Source: GCA-020343675 sp964462945
Lineage (GTDB): Bacteria > Planctomycetota > Phycisphaerae > Sedimentisphaerales > Anaerobacaceae
Length of the DNA: 64,000 bases
Direction: 5' to 3'
Assembly (NCBI GenBank): GCA_964462945.1
Contig: CAYWZW010000022.1
Location: 1 to 64,000 of the forward strand
Positions 11,801 through 18,451 of the stretch are shown here, in pieces. Each line of letters opens with the position of its first letter. The stretch's first letter is position 1. The translations under genes were made by a program, and so were the position numbers. The notes below the pieces were generated by a model. That model had not been told where the DNA came from, did not search any database, and saw only the letters and a program-made list of their open reading frames with translations.

Positions 11801-12225
11801 CACTGTTGGGGTCTGACGTCGCCCGTGATATTACCATCAATATCTGTATGATAGGTGTCGCCATAGATTGCTGCGACTTCGGGATACTTTTGCAGATTCT
11901 CCACGGCCCAGGAGACAGCGTGGGGTAACAGCTCCTCATCAGATAAACACGAGCCGAAAAACTCACCTCCGATACGTGCTAACGCACGCCCGAATGCTTC
12001 CTCGGGCCCGGAATCGGGCTCGGAAATAAGCTGAATTCTCTGGCCGTAGCTCTGGAGAATCTCCAAGGTACCGTCCGTCGAAGCTCCGTCCTGGACTATA
12101 ATCTCGATGCTGGGATAGTCCTGAGCGAGAATGCTGTTTATGCACCGCGTGATCGTTTTCTCACGGTTCTTGCAGGGGCAGAGGATTGAGACCAGTGGAT
12201 ATCTGTCATTGACGTCGTTTTGCAT
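2824..12225 (-). CDS. Giant multidomain glycosyltransferase/methyltransferase (3133 aa)
   Basis: One uninterrupted reading frame joins many enzymes. Approximate order from the chosen start: GT2 (10-230); TPR-like helices (255-340); SAM-methyltransferase-like domain with ETGTYLGAGTT (400-613); GT9 heptosyltransferase-like domain with GAETGLAHIAAAVGVP (625-960); GT2 (1013-1250); SAM methyltransferase with LHLGCG (1293-1463); SAM methyltransferase with VLDVGAGT and CTEVLEHV (1538-1763); a GT-A-like unclassified domain with FLVDDN (1793-2018); GT2 with NDGSSDNT and DSDD (2068-2293); TPR-like (2323-2403); GT4 with ESFGLVTVE (2428-2763); GT2 with DDGSTDNT and DADD (2805-3023); helical tail. No membrane segment is obvious, so it is probably cytoplasmic. 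The ATG at 12225 lies 17 bases after the upstream stop and follows GAGGAA; an upstream in-frame start at 12336 would overlap that gene. I infer sequential assembly of a glycan that may decorate flagella or the surface. Confidence 0.85.
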   Translation of the reverse strand: MQNDVNDRYPLVSILCPCKNREKTITRCINSILAQDYPSIEIIVQDGASTDGTLEILQSYGQRIQLISEPDSGPEEAFGRALARIGGEFFGSCLSDEELLPHAVSWAVENLQKYPEVAAIYGDTYHTDIDGNITGDVRPQQWDFESYLCSEWTPPFNASFFRTSCFQALDMHEYVGADEFDFWIGLAARFPIRYVPGMVGKYALHPGQLSRQVSQCERWVASRKRAIERLCNNPGTPEHIRSLRDKAIASLSTWRVEYYLGMGAWDLAKKHALEAFRNGPNQEKLRKLAEWLYYRGRELYQQGSLEQALEYVDLLVKCNVVGQDLNYLRAKIIQELGQISETTEAAHQDLKVRPGHRAQKEDRPKGQTLHVIGDANSQNKAAQSKRVRVAADYVRAGTQVEAQSSFGAEIRKLFSEIRPRKIIETGTYLGAGTTTIISRALEALGIRDAVVYTIEVNPQNYARAKEYFAANKMNVQALNGLSVPRSMLPDRDQIARRTITDVDYDGIFVDHKEERRVELYHGETNFPQVEDDLLYKCLERFDFRPDFVLLDSAGHIGSIEFDYLIENLQGECYIALDDIYHVKHHRSFQRIQSDPRFEVITASKEKFGFCIARFTPRADVRMQTVRHLLWVRTDSIGDAVLSSSMLPPLRNKYPAASITVVCQEHIAELYEACDAVDRIVTIPTEHRWKDQRHYDEFLDTIRALNPDLLINSVYSVHGLSDLKGLEFIPERIAIRQSPQATYTRLIPISSEIKSELQRHRAFLHGLGIVCESLEPSAWITQADIDYADAVLSEYGLDSKNTIAFFAGTRTNNRAYEGYSDALRPIVERLGCSVIALGWAAEHAISQVQLDALKTKKVNLCGQVTLRQSAAILSRCRIAFGAETGLAHIAAAVGVPHVILIGGGHFGRFMPYSPLTSLVCLPLNCYGCDWSCRYKQVRCIRGVKPYVITRALEDCMSGSSDKTRIYLQNSVPSEYDNRLLASEAIGAFANPDQVSLVYVDSQENRNIHIQGGSYDVSIVLATKNRAKLLDNMISSLKEAVEGISYEIIVIEGGSSDDTPDVLRKHNITQIYKEEECLGPGRHSWPQLYNFGFSKARGKWAMYASDDIAFSEHCISKALEILNKQNEDVAGGIFYYKNLCSTEPQWADFGIDFTYGPKLLMNYGLVRLDYFRQLGGFDEAYRFYCADGDLCLKLYEKGKQLIPLPGCFVTHNNVLDVQKKENLRASNSDIELYSKRWLHFVPTHQLPNPRRLMWKHNLLEQSDVDNLKSGSDNEKIYSDTSENLILEFQKRGLLRANQPLRLHLGCGEQHFEGYINIDYPPSEHSLIQVKADIYADIKSLDFPSESVDEVRLHHVFEHFNRVTALAMLIKWHKWLKIGGRIHIETPDLIGSAKTLVSNASWKTKTGVVRHLAGDQAAHWGYHVDHWFAERFERTLSALGFESVQTRSTSWTKEPYLANVEVVAVKTRDNSLQEQLKAAETLLWESAVAPEEKPTWEVWRKQLHAVLRGDFIPSPSNTQAPDVSSISQAPAILSTEASQLPLDEIHDFNQRARNRWVQAKAGTVPAGSRVLDVGAGTCPYRSCFAHCDYKTHDFKKYKGIKKNNTTEYGPIDFVSDITNIPVADESFDVIICTEVLEHVPEPVEALREMARILKRGGRIFVTAPLGSGLHQLPYHYYGGLSPQWYRHFFPKFGLQLKEISPNGGFFKLLAQECARVAWTLPQHQHLHGNNVEFIRNLFKEWLPRYLFALDEKCFIDQFTVGYHVEAEKSPLLTIDRTDMCQTVGRNISRDPNMSRIGGLIFSKDRAMQLQATIESFLLHCKDEDTIDLVVLYKTSNELHGGQYAELKKKFSGINFVEESNFGEQVLSVIEKYDYILFLVDDNIFVKPFSLRDITTALQREKDAVGFSLRLGKNTNYCYPFSSQQALPQFKKVSKGILKYYWPDAEYDFGYPLEVSSSVYRCQDMLQLLNRNEFVNPNTLESLMNQNKNLYNSLPYLLTYEESVTFANPVNIVQNVYENKHGTINNYTSEELAGVFSQGMEVDVEHYIGLTPNAAHQETKLHFKKEGDHVVRISVIVPCYNHAHYLPDAVESIVNQTYKHWECIIVNDGSSDNTAEVAKRLIAEYPDRNIRFIDKPNNTGLADTRNAGIETATSEWILPLDSDDMFERTFMQNAVDIIQQNKRVDIIFTNMQKFGAEHGEWIPSEYSRQKVMFEDTMPYASLYRKELWQKVGGYDKLVGTIRQPEDWNFWISCSKHDPVVRRIAEKLFLYRVDHRSMYHKMIKPNREVSWALLATCHPDLYPPQALVDAWRLIANCPDNIYQEILIAPEKCPEYGLAYFWRALVNRKQGNIDDAMNDCQTAVERAKENDWQGAFVLMRWQKSAGDLGAAAESLNKLLSIRPDFGWARDMLPSSGREDTDSGRRSPAGAQKVLFYFDRIGNLNETSPAGTVIAVLNLAKILQASWPDIEVDITGDLVSHPERYGSFQILPFPSADRRQQFLAEYDIVFFATHIRWFREVPKRPGQIWIIHQHCWDIDDQSRARIEDVDAVICLSEMHRAFLKSRDVSDEKLVIIPNLIDTHVYFPGNVSRNSHSIMFAGGIHPHKGVHLLLDAFQLVRRQIPDVELHLYGDGAMWRGGDDYGNYLKSIKPQGVYFHGYVDNRNMPEIYSKHGTLCLPSVLESFGLVTVEAQACGCIPVVHKVGGVAATLADGRTGLLYEPNTPQKLAETIIKAIGMVEADPSMRQRAIDFARDNFSMANAAKYISRLEDRIAIVRQRRTPRAPGTAGVVEQQLACSRQPGHFQNATDKPLVSVIMPVYNGADYIGRAIESVLAQDYPNFEIVIVDDGSTDNTRQVIQGYHDERIRYFRQENSGVSSARNFGIRNAAGPYIMPLDADDMMAPAFITKHLREFEKHPDADLVYSDVLLIDEGGNPIRVIKEPEYRDRTHLIRDLFRAGHPIVPFRLGIRRSVFDTIGFYDETLLVGEDYDMMRRFVKAGLKARHLGEALHLRRMQPNSLTRNYSAQKAKCHFDVVKRFTDTFTYEELFPDVAWHEIPPDTRQLHAKCLAVVTYLAMGQDFVKSNSPNTYVQMAFKAACSQLSECLRIDPDNWKIRQLLDKCKRGEQKYDEGIQQAVCCTH

Positions 12226-12241
12226 AGGAGCGAATTCCTCG

Positions 12242-13033
12242 TTAATTTCGCCTCTCCCGGACGCATGAGGCGACCGCAAATGAATCCTCAGCACATCCCG
12301 CGCTGTGTTTATAGAAAAAGTCCTTTGCGGACTCATAGCGCTCGGGCGTGCCGATATCGATTAGTGACCCGCTGGTTACAAAAGCAAAACCGCCCTTGCT
12401 GATCAGCTTCGGAAATAGATCATATTCCATTGAGTATTTGGCACTTGCAGGAATGAGAGGAAAAACCTCTCGTTGGAAGAAATAAATCCCTGCATTCACG
12501 TAGCGGCCTGCATGTTTTCTCTCTTTTTCCTGGAAACCGACAATTTTCCGGTAATCGTCAATGGTCACGGATCCGCTGTCCTGCGTATCTTCGGACTCCA
12601 CGACCGTCATTGACATCAAGGCCTGTTTTGCCGAATGGAAATCATAAAATTCGGCCAAATCCACCGGACAAAACGAGTCGCCGTTGGCGACCAGGAACGG
12701 GTTGCTTCGTATCAATGCCTCGGCATTCTTGACCGCTCCGGCTGTCCCAAGGGGCGACGGCTCATCGGAAATCACGAACTCCAGCGAATTGCGCTTGCGA
12801 CCATAATAGTCCCGAATAACGTGCGAACGATGGCCTGTGCACAGAACAAAACGCCTGAAGCCAAATCGTGAAAAGTAGTCTATGAGGATATCAAGGAATG
12901 GCTGCCGGTCTATTTGAGCCATGGGCTTCGGGCGGTCGTTGACAATGCTGGCGAGCCGGCTTCCCAGACCGCCGCACAGTATCACGGCATCGACCTGCCC
13001 AAGCATCGGATTAGTAGGGTTCTTCGCTTGCAT
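12242..13033 (-). CDS. Sugar-1-phosphate nucleotidyltransferase, HddC-like
   Basis: A nucleotidyltransferase of the mannose-1-phosphate guanylyltransferase superfamily that would activate a sugar phosphate to an NDP-sugar. The N-terminal signature VILCGGLGSRL with RPKPMAQI a little later is the nucleotide-binding loop and lysine region; NGDSF is the metal-binding Asp region. It directly follows a GHMP kinase resembling heptose-7-phosphate kinase, the arrangement of hddA-hddC in GDP-heptose pathways, so D-glycero-D-manno-heptose 1-phosphate guanylyltransferase is the best guess. The start is uncertain: ATG 13033 overlaps the upstream gene by 23 bases, whereas ATG 13006 lies five bases past its stop; neither has a strong Shine-Dalgarno sequence. 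Confidence 0.8.
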   Translation of the reverse strand: MQAKNPTNPMLGQVDAVILCGGLGSRLASIVNDRPKPMAQIDRQPFLDILIDYFSRFGFRRFVLCTGHRSHVIRDYYGRKRNSLEFVISDEPSPLGTAGAVKNAEALIRSNPFLVANGDSFCPVDLAEFYDFHSAKQALMSMTVVESEDTQDSGSVTIDDYRKIVGFQEKERKHAGRYVNAGIYFFQREVFPLIPASAKYSMEYDLFPKLISKGGFAFVTSGSLIDIGTPERYESAKDFFYKHSAGCAEDSFAVASCVRERRN

Positions 13034-14012
13034 ACAGAATGATCTGACTTCCCAAAGCCTCAAAACGGAAAGGAACATACAGGAGACTCTTTAGAGCCTG
13101 CCTGACCAATCGCTGCTTGCGAGGCGGCACAAACAGAAGCATGAACCCGCCGCCGCCGGCGCCACACAACTTTCCGCCGATAGCGCCGGCCGCCAAAGCA
13201 GTGTTATACATTTCATCTATCTCGCTCGTGGTCACCCTGCTCGACAAACTTCTCTTGAGCTTCCAGGACTCATTCAGCAGTTTACCGAAATCTTCTATGT
13301 TGTTCTGCCCGTTGCTGTTTAGAATGTTAACCGCCTCCTCGACCATCTCTTTCATGGCGCGCAATTCGGGGGCTCTTGAGCTGGTATTCTGAACCTGTTC
13401 GGAGGCTATGTCCGACGCCGTCCTGGGAAAGCCGGTGAAGAAGAGTAGCAGGTGGTTTTGAAGCTCTGTTATTTTCTTCTGATTTACGGTTACAGGCTGA
13501 ACAAAAAAGTTTTCTTTGCCGTTGAAGTCTATCCTGTTCAAGCCTCCAAAAGCAGCGGCCACCTGGTCCTGTGAGCCCACATTCTCCCCGAGAATATCCT
13601 GCTCGATGTAAATCGCACTTGATGCGAGCTTCCTTTTGCCGACCATTTGGCCGGACAAAGCATACAGGGTACTTAGGAAGCCAACCGTAAATGCGGAGCT
13701 CGACCCGATGCCGGACCTCGCGGGCAAGTCGCTGGTATGAACCATCTCAACGCCTCGGTCTATTCTCATATACTTGAGAGATTCCCTCACCGACGGGTGT
13801 CTTATTTCAGAGAGGTCTTGCACTTCCTCCCTCAGCGTGTACCGGATCCGGTACTTATACTTGAAGAACGGCGGCAGGAAGCGACAGTTGATGTAGCAAT
13901 ACTTGTTTATCGTCGTATTCAGCACGCTGCCGCCATTGTCCCTGTACCAGACGGGATAGTCCGTTCCGCCTCCGAAGAAGGAGATACGAAATGGCGTTCT
14001 GCTAATTATCAT
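13011..14012 (-). CDS. GHMP-family sugar kinase, HddA-like
   Basis: A 333-residue small-molecule kinase. ISRTPFRISFFGGGTDYP at the start and the glycine/serine loop PARSGIGSSSAFTVGFL (about 99-115) are the substrate and ATP motifs of GHMP kinases; the C-terminal KLCGAGGGGFMLLF is the third conserved motif. The form resembles D-glycero-alpha-D-manno-heptose 7-phosphate kinase (HddA) more than galactokinase. It sits between an SDR and a nucleotidyltransferase with short overlaps, consistent with one transcript. GmhA- and GmhB-like partners needed for the full GDP-heptose route are not in the window. Other sugar substrates remain possible. Confidence 0.82.
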   Translation of the reverse strand: MIISRTPFRISFFGGGTDYPVWYRDNGGSVLNTTINKYCYINCRFLPPFFKYKYRIRYTLREEVQDLSEIRHPSVRESLKYMRIDRGVEMVHTSDLPARSGIGSSSAFTVGFLSTLYALSGQMVGKRKLASSAIYIEQDILGENVGSQDQVAAAFGGLNRIDFNGKENFFVQPVTVNQKKITELQNHLLLFFTGFPRTASDIASEQVQNTSSRAPELRAMKEMVEEAVNILNSNGQNNIEDFGKLLNESWKLKRSLSSRVTTSEIDEMYNTALAAGAIGGKLCGAGGGGFMLLFVPPRKQRLVRQALKSLLYVPFRFEALGSQIILYASEEPY

Positions 14013-15000
14013 CTATTATCCTTGCCATTCTGCCGTCGATAGAGCATCTCTTGTACCAATGAACGGTCTTCCTGATGCCCTCCGCAAGCGGTGTACTTGC
14101 CTCAAATCCCAAAAGCTTCTTTGCCCTGGTCACATCAATCAGCCTCTTTGGTATCATGGTCGGCCTGGAGCTGTTAAAGACGATGTCCGCATCAGGATAA
14201 TCACCGGCATCGAGTATCGCATCCAGCGCCTGGCGAATGCTGCACGGCACGCCCGTGGCAATATTCACCGGCTCAAACATTTCGATCTTCTCCATGGCCA
14301 ACAACGCGCCTTCTATGAAATCATCTATGAAAATGAAATCCTTGATGTCGTTGCCGTCGCCCCAGACCTCAATCGGGTCGTGCCGTTCTACAACCTTGCG
14401 AATCAAAGCAGGCAAGACGTGAGAGGTCTCCCATTCGAAATCATCGTCCGGGCCATAGATATTCGCCGGCCGGACCACAACCGTTTGCATGGGATTCTTT
14501 ATTTTCTCCGCATACATCCGGCAGAGAATCTCCGTGAACTGCTTCATCCATCCGACGCAGAAATACTTCTCAAACAAATTCCCCGGCACCATCTCCTCTT
14601 CGGTTACCGGATGGTCCGCTTCAGGATAGACGGTGTTGCTGCTGATGAACAGGAACTTTCTGACATGGGCCCTGTAAGCGGCTTCCAGGATCAACGTATT
14701 CATCACAACATTTGGAGTCACATGAGCCAGCGGCGTCTTTTCCATCACGGCTGCTCCGGAGGTGTTCGCAGCGCACATAAAGACATATTCGGCCCCCTCA
14801 ACAGCCTGATGACAATCCTCGCTCAGGGTCAGATCGAAGTTGACATACTCGACGCGTTCATCCTGAACCACCGCAGGCTTATTATGCAGTGTAGCTCGGA
14901 CGTCTGCTCCAAGCTCCAAAAGTCTCCTTATCAGGTTCACGCCGACAAATCCCGCGCCACCTGCGACGAGCGTTTTAGTATTTCTGAACGTCTCAAACAA
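14002..15000 (-). CDS. NAD-dependent epimerase/dehydratase-like SDR
   Basis: An extended short-chain dehydrogenase of 332 residues that would modify a nucleotide sugar. The Rossmann motif GGAGFVGVNL starts near residue 14, and PANIYGP and WGDGNDIKDFIFIDD are typical of nucleotide-sugar epimerases and GDP-fucose-synthase-like enzymes. The usual catalytic YxxxK is altered: the lysine in VGWMKQ has valine four positions before it, so the tyrosine is not in its normal place. The start is a TTG at 15000 with AAGGAAA upstream; no suitable in-frame ATG lies nearby. It overlaps the GHMP kinase gene by 11 bases. Confidence 0.8.
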   Translation of the reverse strand: MFETFRNTKTLVAGGAGFVGVNLIRRLLELGADVRATLHNKPAVVQDERVEYVNFDLTLSEDCHQAVEGAEYVFMCAANTSGAAVMEKTPLAHVTPNVVMNTLILEAAYRAHVRKFLFISSNTVYPEADHPVTEEEMVPGNLFEKYFCVGWMKQFTEILCRMYAEKIKNPMQTVVVRPANIYGPDDDFEWETSHVLPALIRKVVERHDPIEVWGDGNDIKDFIFIDDFIEGALLAMEKIEMFEPVNIATGVPCSIRQALDAILDAGDYPDADIVFNSSRPTMIPKRLIDVTRAKKLLGFEASTPLAEGIRKTVHWYKRCSIDGRMARIIDDN

Positions 15001-15039
15001 AGCGGCATTTCCTTTCTAACGCACACGGCACACAGTAAA

Positions 15040-15555
15040 TCAATCAGAACCTGCTGATTCATCCCTTTGCGACATGATCGGGTTCTTTATGGGCCACCAG
15101 ATATTCAATCTGGGATCATCCCATCTATAGGTGAACTGTCTCGAACGATCGTAATATGTCGATTGTTTGTAGTGAAATATGGCAGTCTCGCTGAGCACCA
15201 AATGGGCATTTCCATAGTTGGGGGGCACCAGGACCTGCATTCTGTTTTTCTCCGACAGGACAAACGACTGCCACCGACCGAAATCGTCCGACCCACTGTC
15301 ACAGTTGACCACGACCAGGTAAAATTTGCCGTACAAACACGATATCAGCTTCCAGGTGCGGTCATCCCCGTGGATGCCCCGTAACACGTTCCTGCCGGAT
15401 ACTGAAATATCGTCCTGGATAAACTTCACAGCGATCCCCTTATCCCTGTAGAGGGCTTCGTTGTAGGTCTCGATGTACTCACCTCTGAAATCCTCAAATA
15501 CGGTCGGTTTGACCAACAGTACACCCGCCAGCTCTGTCTGCGATACCTGTATCAT
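15040..15555 (-). CDS. dTDP-4-dehydrorhamnose 3,5-epimerase-like cupin (RfbC family)
   Basis: A 171-residue RmlC/RfbC-type epimerase, which epimerises C3 and/or C5 of a 4-keto nucleotide sugar. FEDFRGEYIETY near the N-terminus, VLRGIHGD with the likely catalytic histidine in RGIH (about 58-64), and VPPNYGNAHLVLSE in the second half match the family. The usual RGLHYQ is RGIHGD here, a divergence shared by some deoxyheptose enzymes. With a 4,6-dehydratase-like gene upstream and SDR reductases around it, the expected substrate is a 4-keto-6-deoxy sugar. The ATG follows GAGAGG. Confidence 0.85.
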   Translation of the reverse strand: MIQVSQTELAGVLLVKPTVFEDFRGEYIETYNEALYRDKGIAVKFIQDDISVSGRNVLRGIHGDDRTWKLISCLYGKFYLVVVNCDSGSDDFGRWQSFVLSEKNRMQVLVPPNYGNAHLVLSETAIFHYKQSTYYDRSRQFTYRWDDPRLNIWWPIKNPIMSQRDESAGSD

Positions 15556-15579
15556 TTGAACCTCTCTAACGCATTGTCA

Positions 15580-16587
15580 TCATCGCGAGCGAATAAGGGC
15601 ATAGATGTTCTCTTTTCGAAGGGCTCCACAACGGATGTCAAAACCCTCGCAATGTTCCTCAATAAATATTCTCCAGCTTTCAGGGCTCCAGAAGTTAATA
15701 TGACCGTCAAAGGTATCCATTCGCCCATTCGGGACGGTCAGGAACGCACACCCTGCGGGACGAATCATCGAGAGTATGTTCTTCAATGCGATCGACGGAT
15801 ACAGAAAATGTTCCAGCGCCTCTGTGCAAATAACAACATCAAACGTCTCATGGTATTTCTGATAGATGTCAAACTCATAGAATAGGCCAGCGGGACATAG
15901 CAGTCTTGCGATTTCAACTGCAACCCGCGAGAAATCCAGCCCCGTAAGACCGGCCGGGTTGTATTCCAGAACGAGCCTCAATTGATACCCCATACCACAG
16001 GCGACATCGACGACGTGCTTATCCTGAAGGATTATCCCGCTGTCTTTCAAGAGCTGGAGGCACGTTTGATAAAAGCGTATGCGTTCGTCGGAATAATATT
16101 GCCGTACGGCACAAGGTGTGCTGCACAGGCACTTGTCTATTCTTTCCCTGGAGTTCTGATAGAGAGAATCCGCGGGGTCACCGGCGCCGGAATCCCGGCA
16201 ACATTGCTCTTTGGCCAGAAGGCTCAAATTGTCGAGTGCATCAGCGCAATCGGGTTTGATCGCCAGAGCCACTTGATAATGCGCAGCCGCTTCTTGCCAG
16301 CGATTCAATTTTTGCAGAGCGACACCCACAGAGGAATAATAAGTGGGGTGACCGGCGTCCATCGCGATGGCTCGTTTAAGAGTCTCGACCGCACTGTCGT
16401 ATTGCCCCGTGGCAATAAAGCCCATCCCCAGCAAATGCAGGACCTCAGCATTCCCGGGACACTCACGAAGTATCTCTCGGCAAACCCTCATGGTTTCAGC
16501 GAAATTGCCGGCGTGATACTGATCCAGACCCTCGGCAAGCGCCTGCGACGGCCTTATCCGACAGAGGCTTTCCTCGTTTTTTACCAT
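15580..16587 (-). CDS. TPR protein with C-terminal SAM-dependent methyltransferase
   Basis: Residues about 10-115 form three TPR units (for example AEVLHLLGMGFIATGQYDSA). The C-terminal half (about 165-335) is a class I methyltransferase: VVDVACGMGYQL binds SAM, GLDFSRVAVEIA follows, and VVICTEALEHF is motif II. This TPR-plus-enzyme design recurs in the region. It is likely to methylate a sugar or glycan intermediate; the acceptor cannot be read from sequence. The ATG lies one base after the upstream SDR stop, so translation is probably coupled. Confidence 0.82.
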   Translation of the reverse strand: MVKNEESLCRIRPSQALAEGLDQYHAGNFAETMRVCREILRECPGNAEVLHLLGMGFIATGQYDSAVETLKRAIAMDAGHPTYYSSVGVALQKLNRWQEAAAHYQVALAIKPDCADALDNLSLLAKEQCCRDSGAGDPADSLYQNSRERIDKCLCSTPCAVRQYYSDERIRFYQTCLQLLKDSGIILQDKHVVDVACGMGYQLRLVLEYNPAGLTGLDFSRVAVEIARLLCPAGLFYEFDIYQKYHETFDVVICTEALEHFLYPSIALKNILSMIRPAGCAFLTVPNGRMDTFDGHINFWSPESWRIFIEEHCEGFDIRCGALRKENIYALIRSR

Positions 16588-16588
16588 A

Positions 16589-17620
16589 TCAGCAGCGTTC
16601 CTTTATGGCGATGTTGTTTCCCTGTTTGACTTGCGGCGCCGCAAAGTAGTTCTGCTTGCTGAGATGCTCATCCTGGTTTTCCATGTACCACTGCCACGTA
16701 AGCTTCAGGCCGTCAAGCAATGACGTCGCGGGGTCGTAGCCAAGACGGTCTCGGGCAAGCGATATGTCCATGACGCGCCGCGGGAAGCCGGAGGGCTTGC
16801 TCGTGTCAAAGACGCAATTGAAATCCAAGAAGCTGTTCAACGTCTCGACAAGCTCCCGAATCGAATAGCCTCTCCCGCTGCCCAAGTTGACAAAATCCGA
16901 CCCGGTCCCGTGGTGCAGGGCGAGAATGACGCCCTCGGCGACGTCCCTGCTGTAGGCAAAGTCGCGAATCGCCGAGCCGTCCCCCCAGACCACGACCGGG
17001 TCTTCTTTCTTGTGTATTCGGTGCATGAGCGTGGGGATCACCATGGCATTGTCGGGGTCGAAGTTGTCGCCCGGCCCATAGACGTTGCAGGGGCGGACCA
17101 CGGCGAAGTTGTCCAGGCCGTACTGAATCTTGTACGCCTTGATTTGCAGCTCAGCCATCCTCTTTGCCCAGCCGGGGAACATATCCATCGGCGGGCCGTC
17201 CAGGTTTTCATTCTCCTTGAACACCTCCGCGCCGGCGTAAGCGCCGATGGAACTGGTATAGACGACCTTGCTGACTTTATTGAGCCGGGAGGATTCCAAT
17301 ACGTTCGTATTCATCATCAGAAGCGGAACAAAAAAACTGGCAGGCTTGGCCTTTGTGACCTCGATGGAGCCTTTTACTCCCGCAAGGTGAAAGACAAAAT
17401 CCATGTCCCGGGTTATCTCTCTGCAAAACTCAAAATCCGCCAGGTCTCCCAGAACGTGTTCGGCCCTGTCATCGATGTTTATTTTGTCAAGTGAGACAAC
17501 CTTGACACGGGCCTGGGCATCACAGAGGATATTCACAACCTGCCTGCCAATCAGACCTGTCCCGCCCGTCACCAAGACGTTGCGACCGCAAAAACTTCCC
17601 AGGACTTCTTCTTTCATCAT
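16589..17620 (-). CDS. NAD-dependent epimerase/dehydratase-like SDR
   Basis: A 343-residue extended SDR. VLVTGGTGLIGRQV near residue 15 is the NAD(P)-binding motif; RPCNVYGPGDNFDPDN and WGDGSAIRDFAY are nucleotide-sugar SDR signatures close to GDP-L-fucose synthase and related reductases. As in the neighbouring SDR, the tyrosine of YxxxK is missing: the sequence around the lysine is FPGWAKRMAE, with proline in the tyrosine position. TSSIGAYAG keeps the serine region. It probably acts with the 3,5-epimerase on a keto sugar, or is a non-catalytic or altered relative. Confidence 0.8.
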   Translation of the reverse strand: MMKEEVLGSFCGRNVLVTGGTGLIGRQVVNILCDAQARVKVVSLDKINIDDRAEHVLGDLADFEFCREITRDMDFVFHLAGVKGSIEVTKAKPASFFVPLLMMNTNVLESSRLNKVSKVVYTSSIGAYAGAEVFKENENLDGPPMDMFPGWAKRMAELQIKAYKIQYGLDNFAVVRPCNVYGPGDNFDPDNAMVIPTLMHRIHKKEDPVVVWGDGSAIRDFAYSRDVAEGVILALHHGTGSDFVNLGSGRGYSIRELVETLNSFLDFNCVFDTSKPSGFPRRVMDISLARDRLGYDPATSLLDGLKLTWQWYMENQDEHLSKQNYFAAPQVKQGNNIAIKERC

Positions 17621-17665
17621 TTGCCACTCTTCAATGTCCGCATAGCCAGTGCTCTAAAACTGCAT

Positions 17666-18433
17666 TTATTCTACAGCAAAATAAGATGTTCTCGCGGTGT
17701 AGGGAAATCGTTTTAACCTTACATTGTTCAGACCAAAGACCTCTCTGAGCGCCGCTGTTTCTCCAGGTGAATCATGGTCATTCAGTTCATCGAAGGCTAA
17801 TACACTGCCTCTGACTAAATGGCTTCGAATGGCCTCCAGACATTTCTTTGTCGGTTCATAAATATCGAAATCAAAGTATGCCAGAGCGATAATAGTCTCC
17901 GGATATTGTTCCAAGTACTTATCTATCTCTACGGTTGCGTCTCCCGCTCTAATCTCAAACTTTTTGATATGGGATAAAGGGTTGTCCTTTTCTTGAAACG
18001 CCATTACCTGTGTTAGATATTCAACGTAATTTTCCGTTACGGCGAATCCGCCAGGCTTGATGATTTCATGACTCGCAGCGTCTTCACCACTAATCTCCGG
18101 AAAGCCCGTGAAAGTATCAAAAGCAACTATTTTTCTATGGCGATTGAAAGTGTCGTATATTCCTCGAAGTGCAGCAAACAACGCTATATTTTGTCCCCAT
18201 CTTGTTCCAAATTCCACGACTATGCCCTGCACATCAATTATTTGAGTATACAAATGATGCATGTAGAGAATTCTCGACAGATTTTTTGAACTCAAAAACA
18301 AGCCTAAATTTGATAGAAGCTCATTATCTGGTATGGGACACTTTCTAAAATGCTCAACAAACTGTTTACGAACCAAGTCTTCTTGCGGACTTCGGTAAAG
18401 TTCATACCTGGGGGCAATTTCTTCTTTTACCAT
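17666..18433 (-). CDS. TylF/MycF-like sugar O-methyltransferase
   Basis: A 255-residue class I methyltransferase. VVEFGTRWGQNIALFA (about 71-86) is the SAM-binding loop, KIVAFDTFTGFPE follows, and LAYFDFDIYEPT is the acidic metal-binding region typical of TylF/MycF-type O-methyltransferases, which methylate sugar hydroxyls in macrolides and O-antigens. It lies between an aldo/keto reductase and an SDR in the sugar run, so methylation of a nucleotide sugar or glycan is likely. GAGGAAG upstream of the ATG supports the start. Confidence 0.78.
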   Translation of the reverse strand: MVKEEIAPRYELYRSPQEDLVRKQFVEHFRKCPIPDNELLSNLGLFLSSKNLSRILYMHHLYTQIIDVQGIVVEFGTRWGQNIALFAALRGIYDTFNRHRKIVAFDTFTGFPEISGEDAASHEIIKPGGFAVTENYVEYLTQVMAFQEKDNPLSHIKKFEIRAGDATVEIDKYLEQYPETIIALAYFDFDIYEPTKKCLEAIRSHLVRGSVLAFDELNDHDSPGETAALREVFGLNNVRLKRFPYTARTSYFAVE

Positions 18434-18451
18434 CTCACACTTCCTCTTGAG

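Noticed and set aside
12226..12336. Upstream extension of the giant gene to an in-frame start at 12336
   Set aside because: It overlaps the nucleotidyltransferase gene and adds 37 residues without domain similarity, while the ATG at 12225 has a good ribosome binding site just after that gene's stop.
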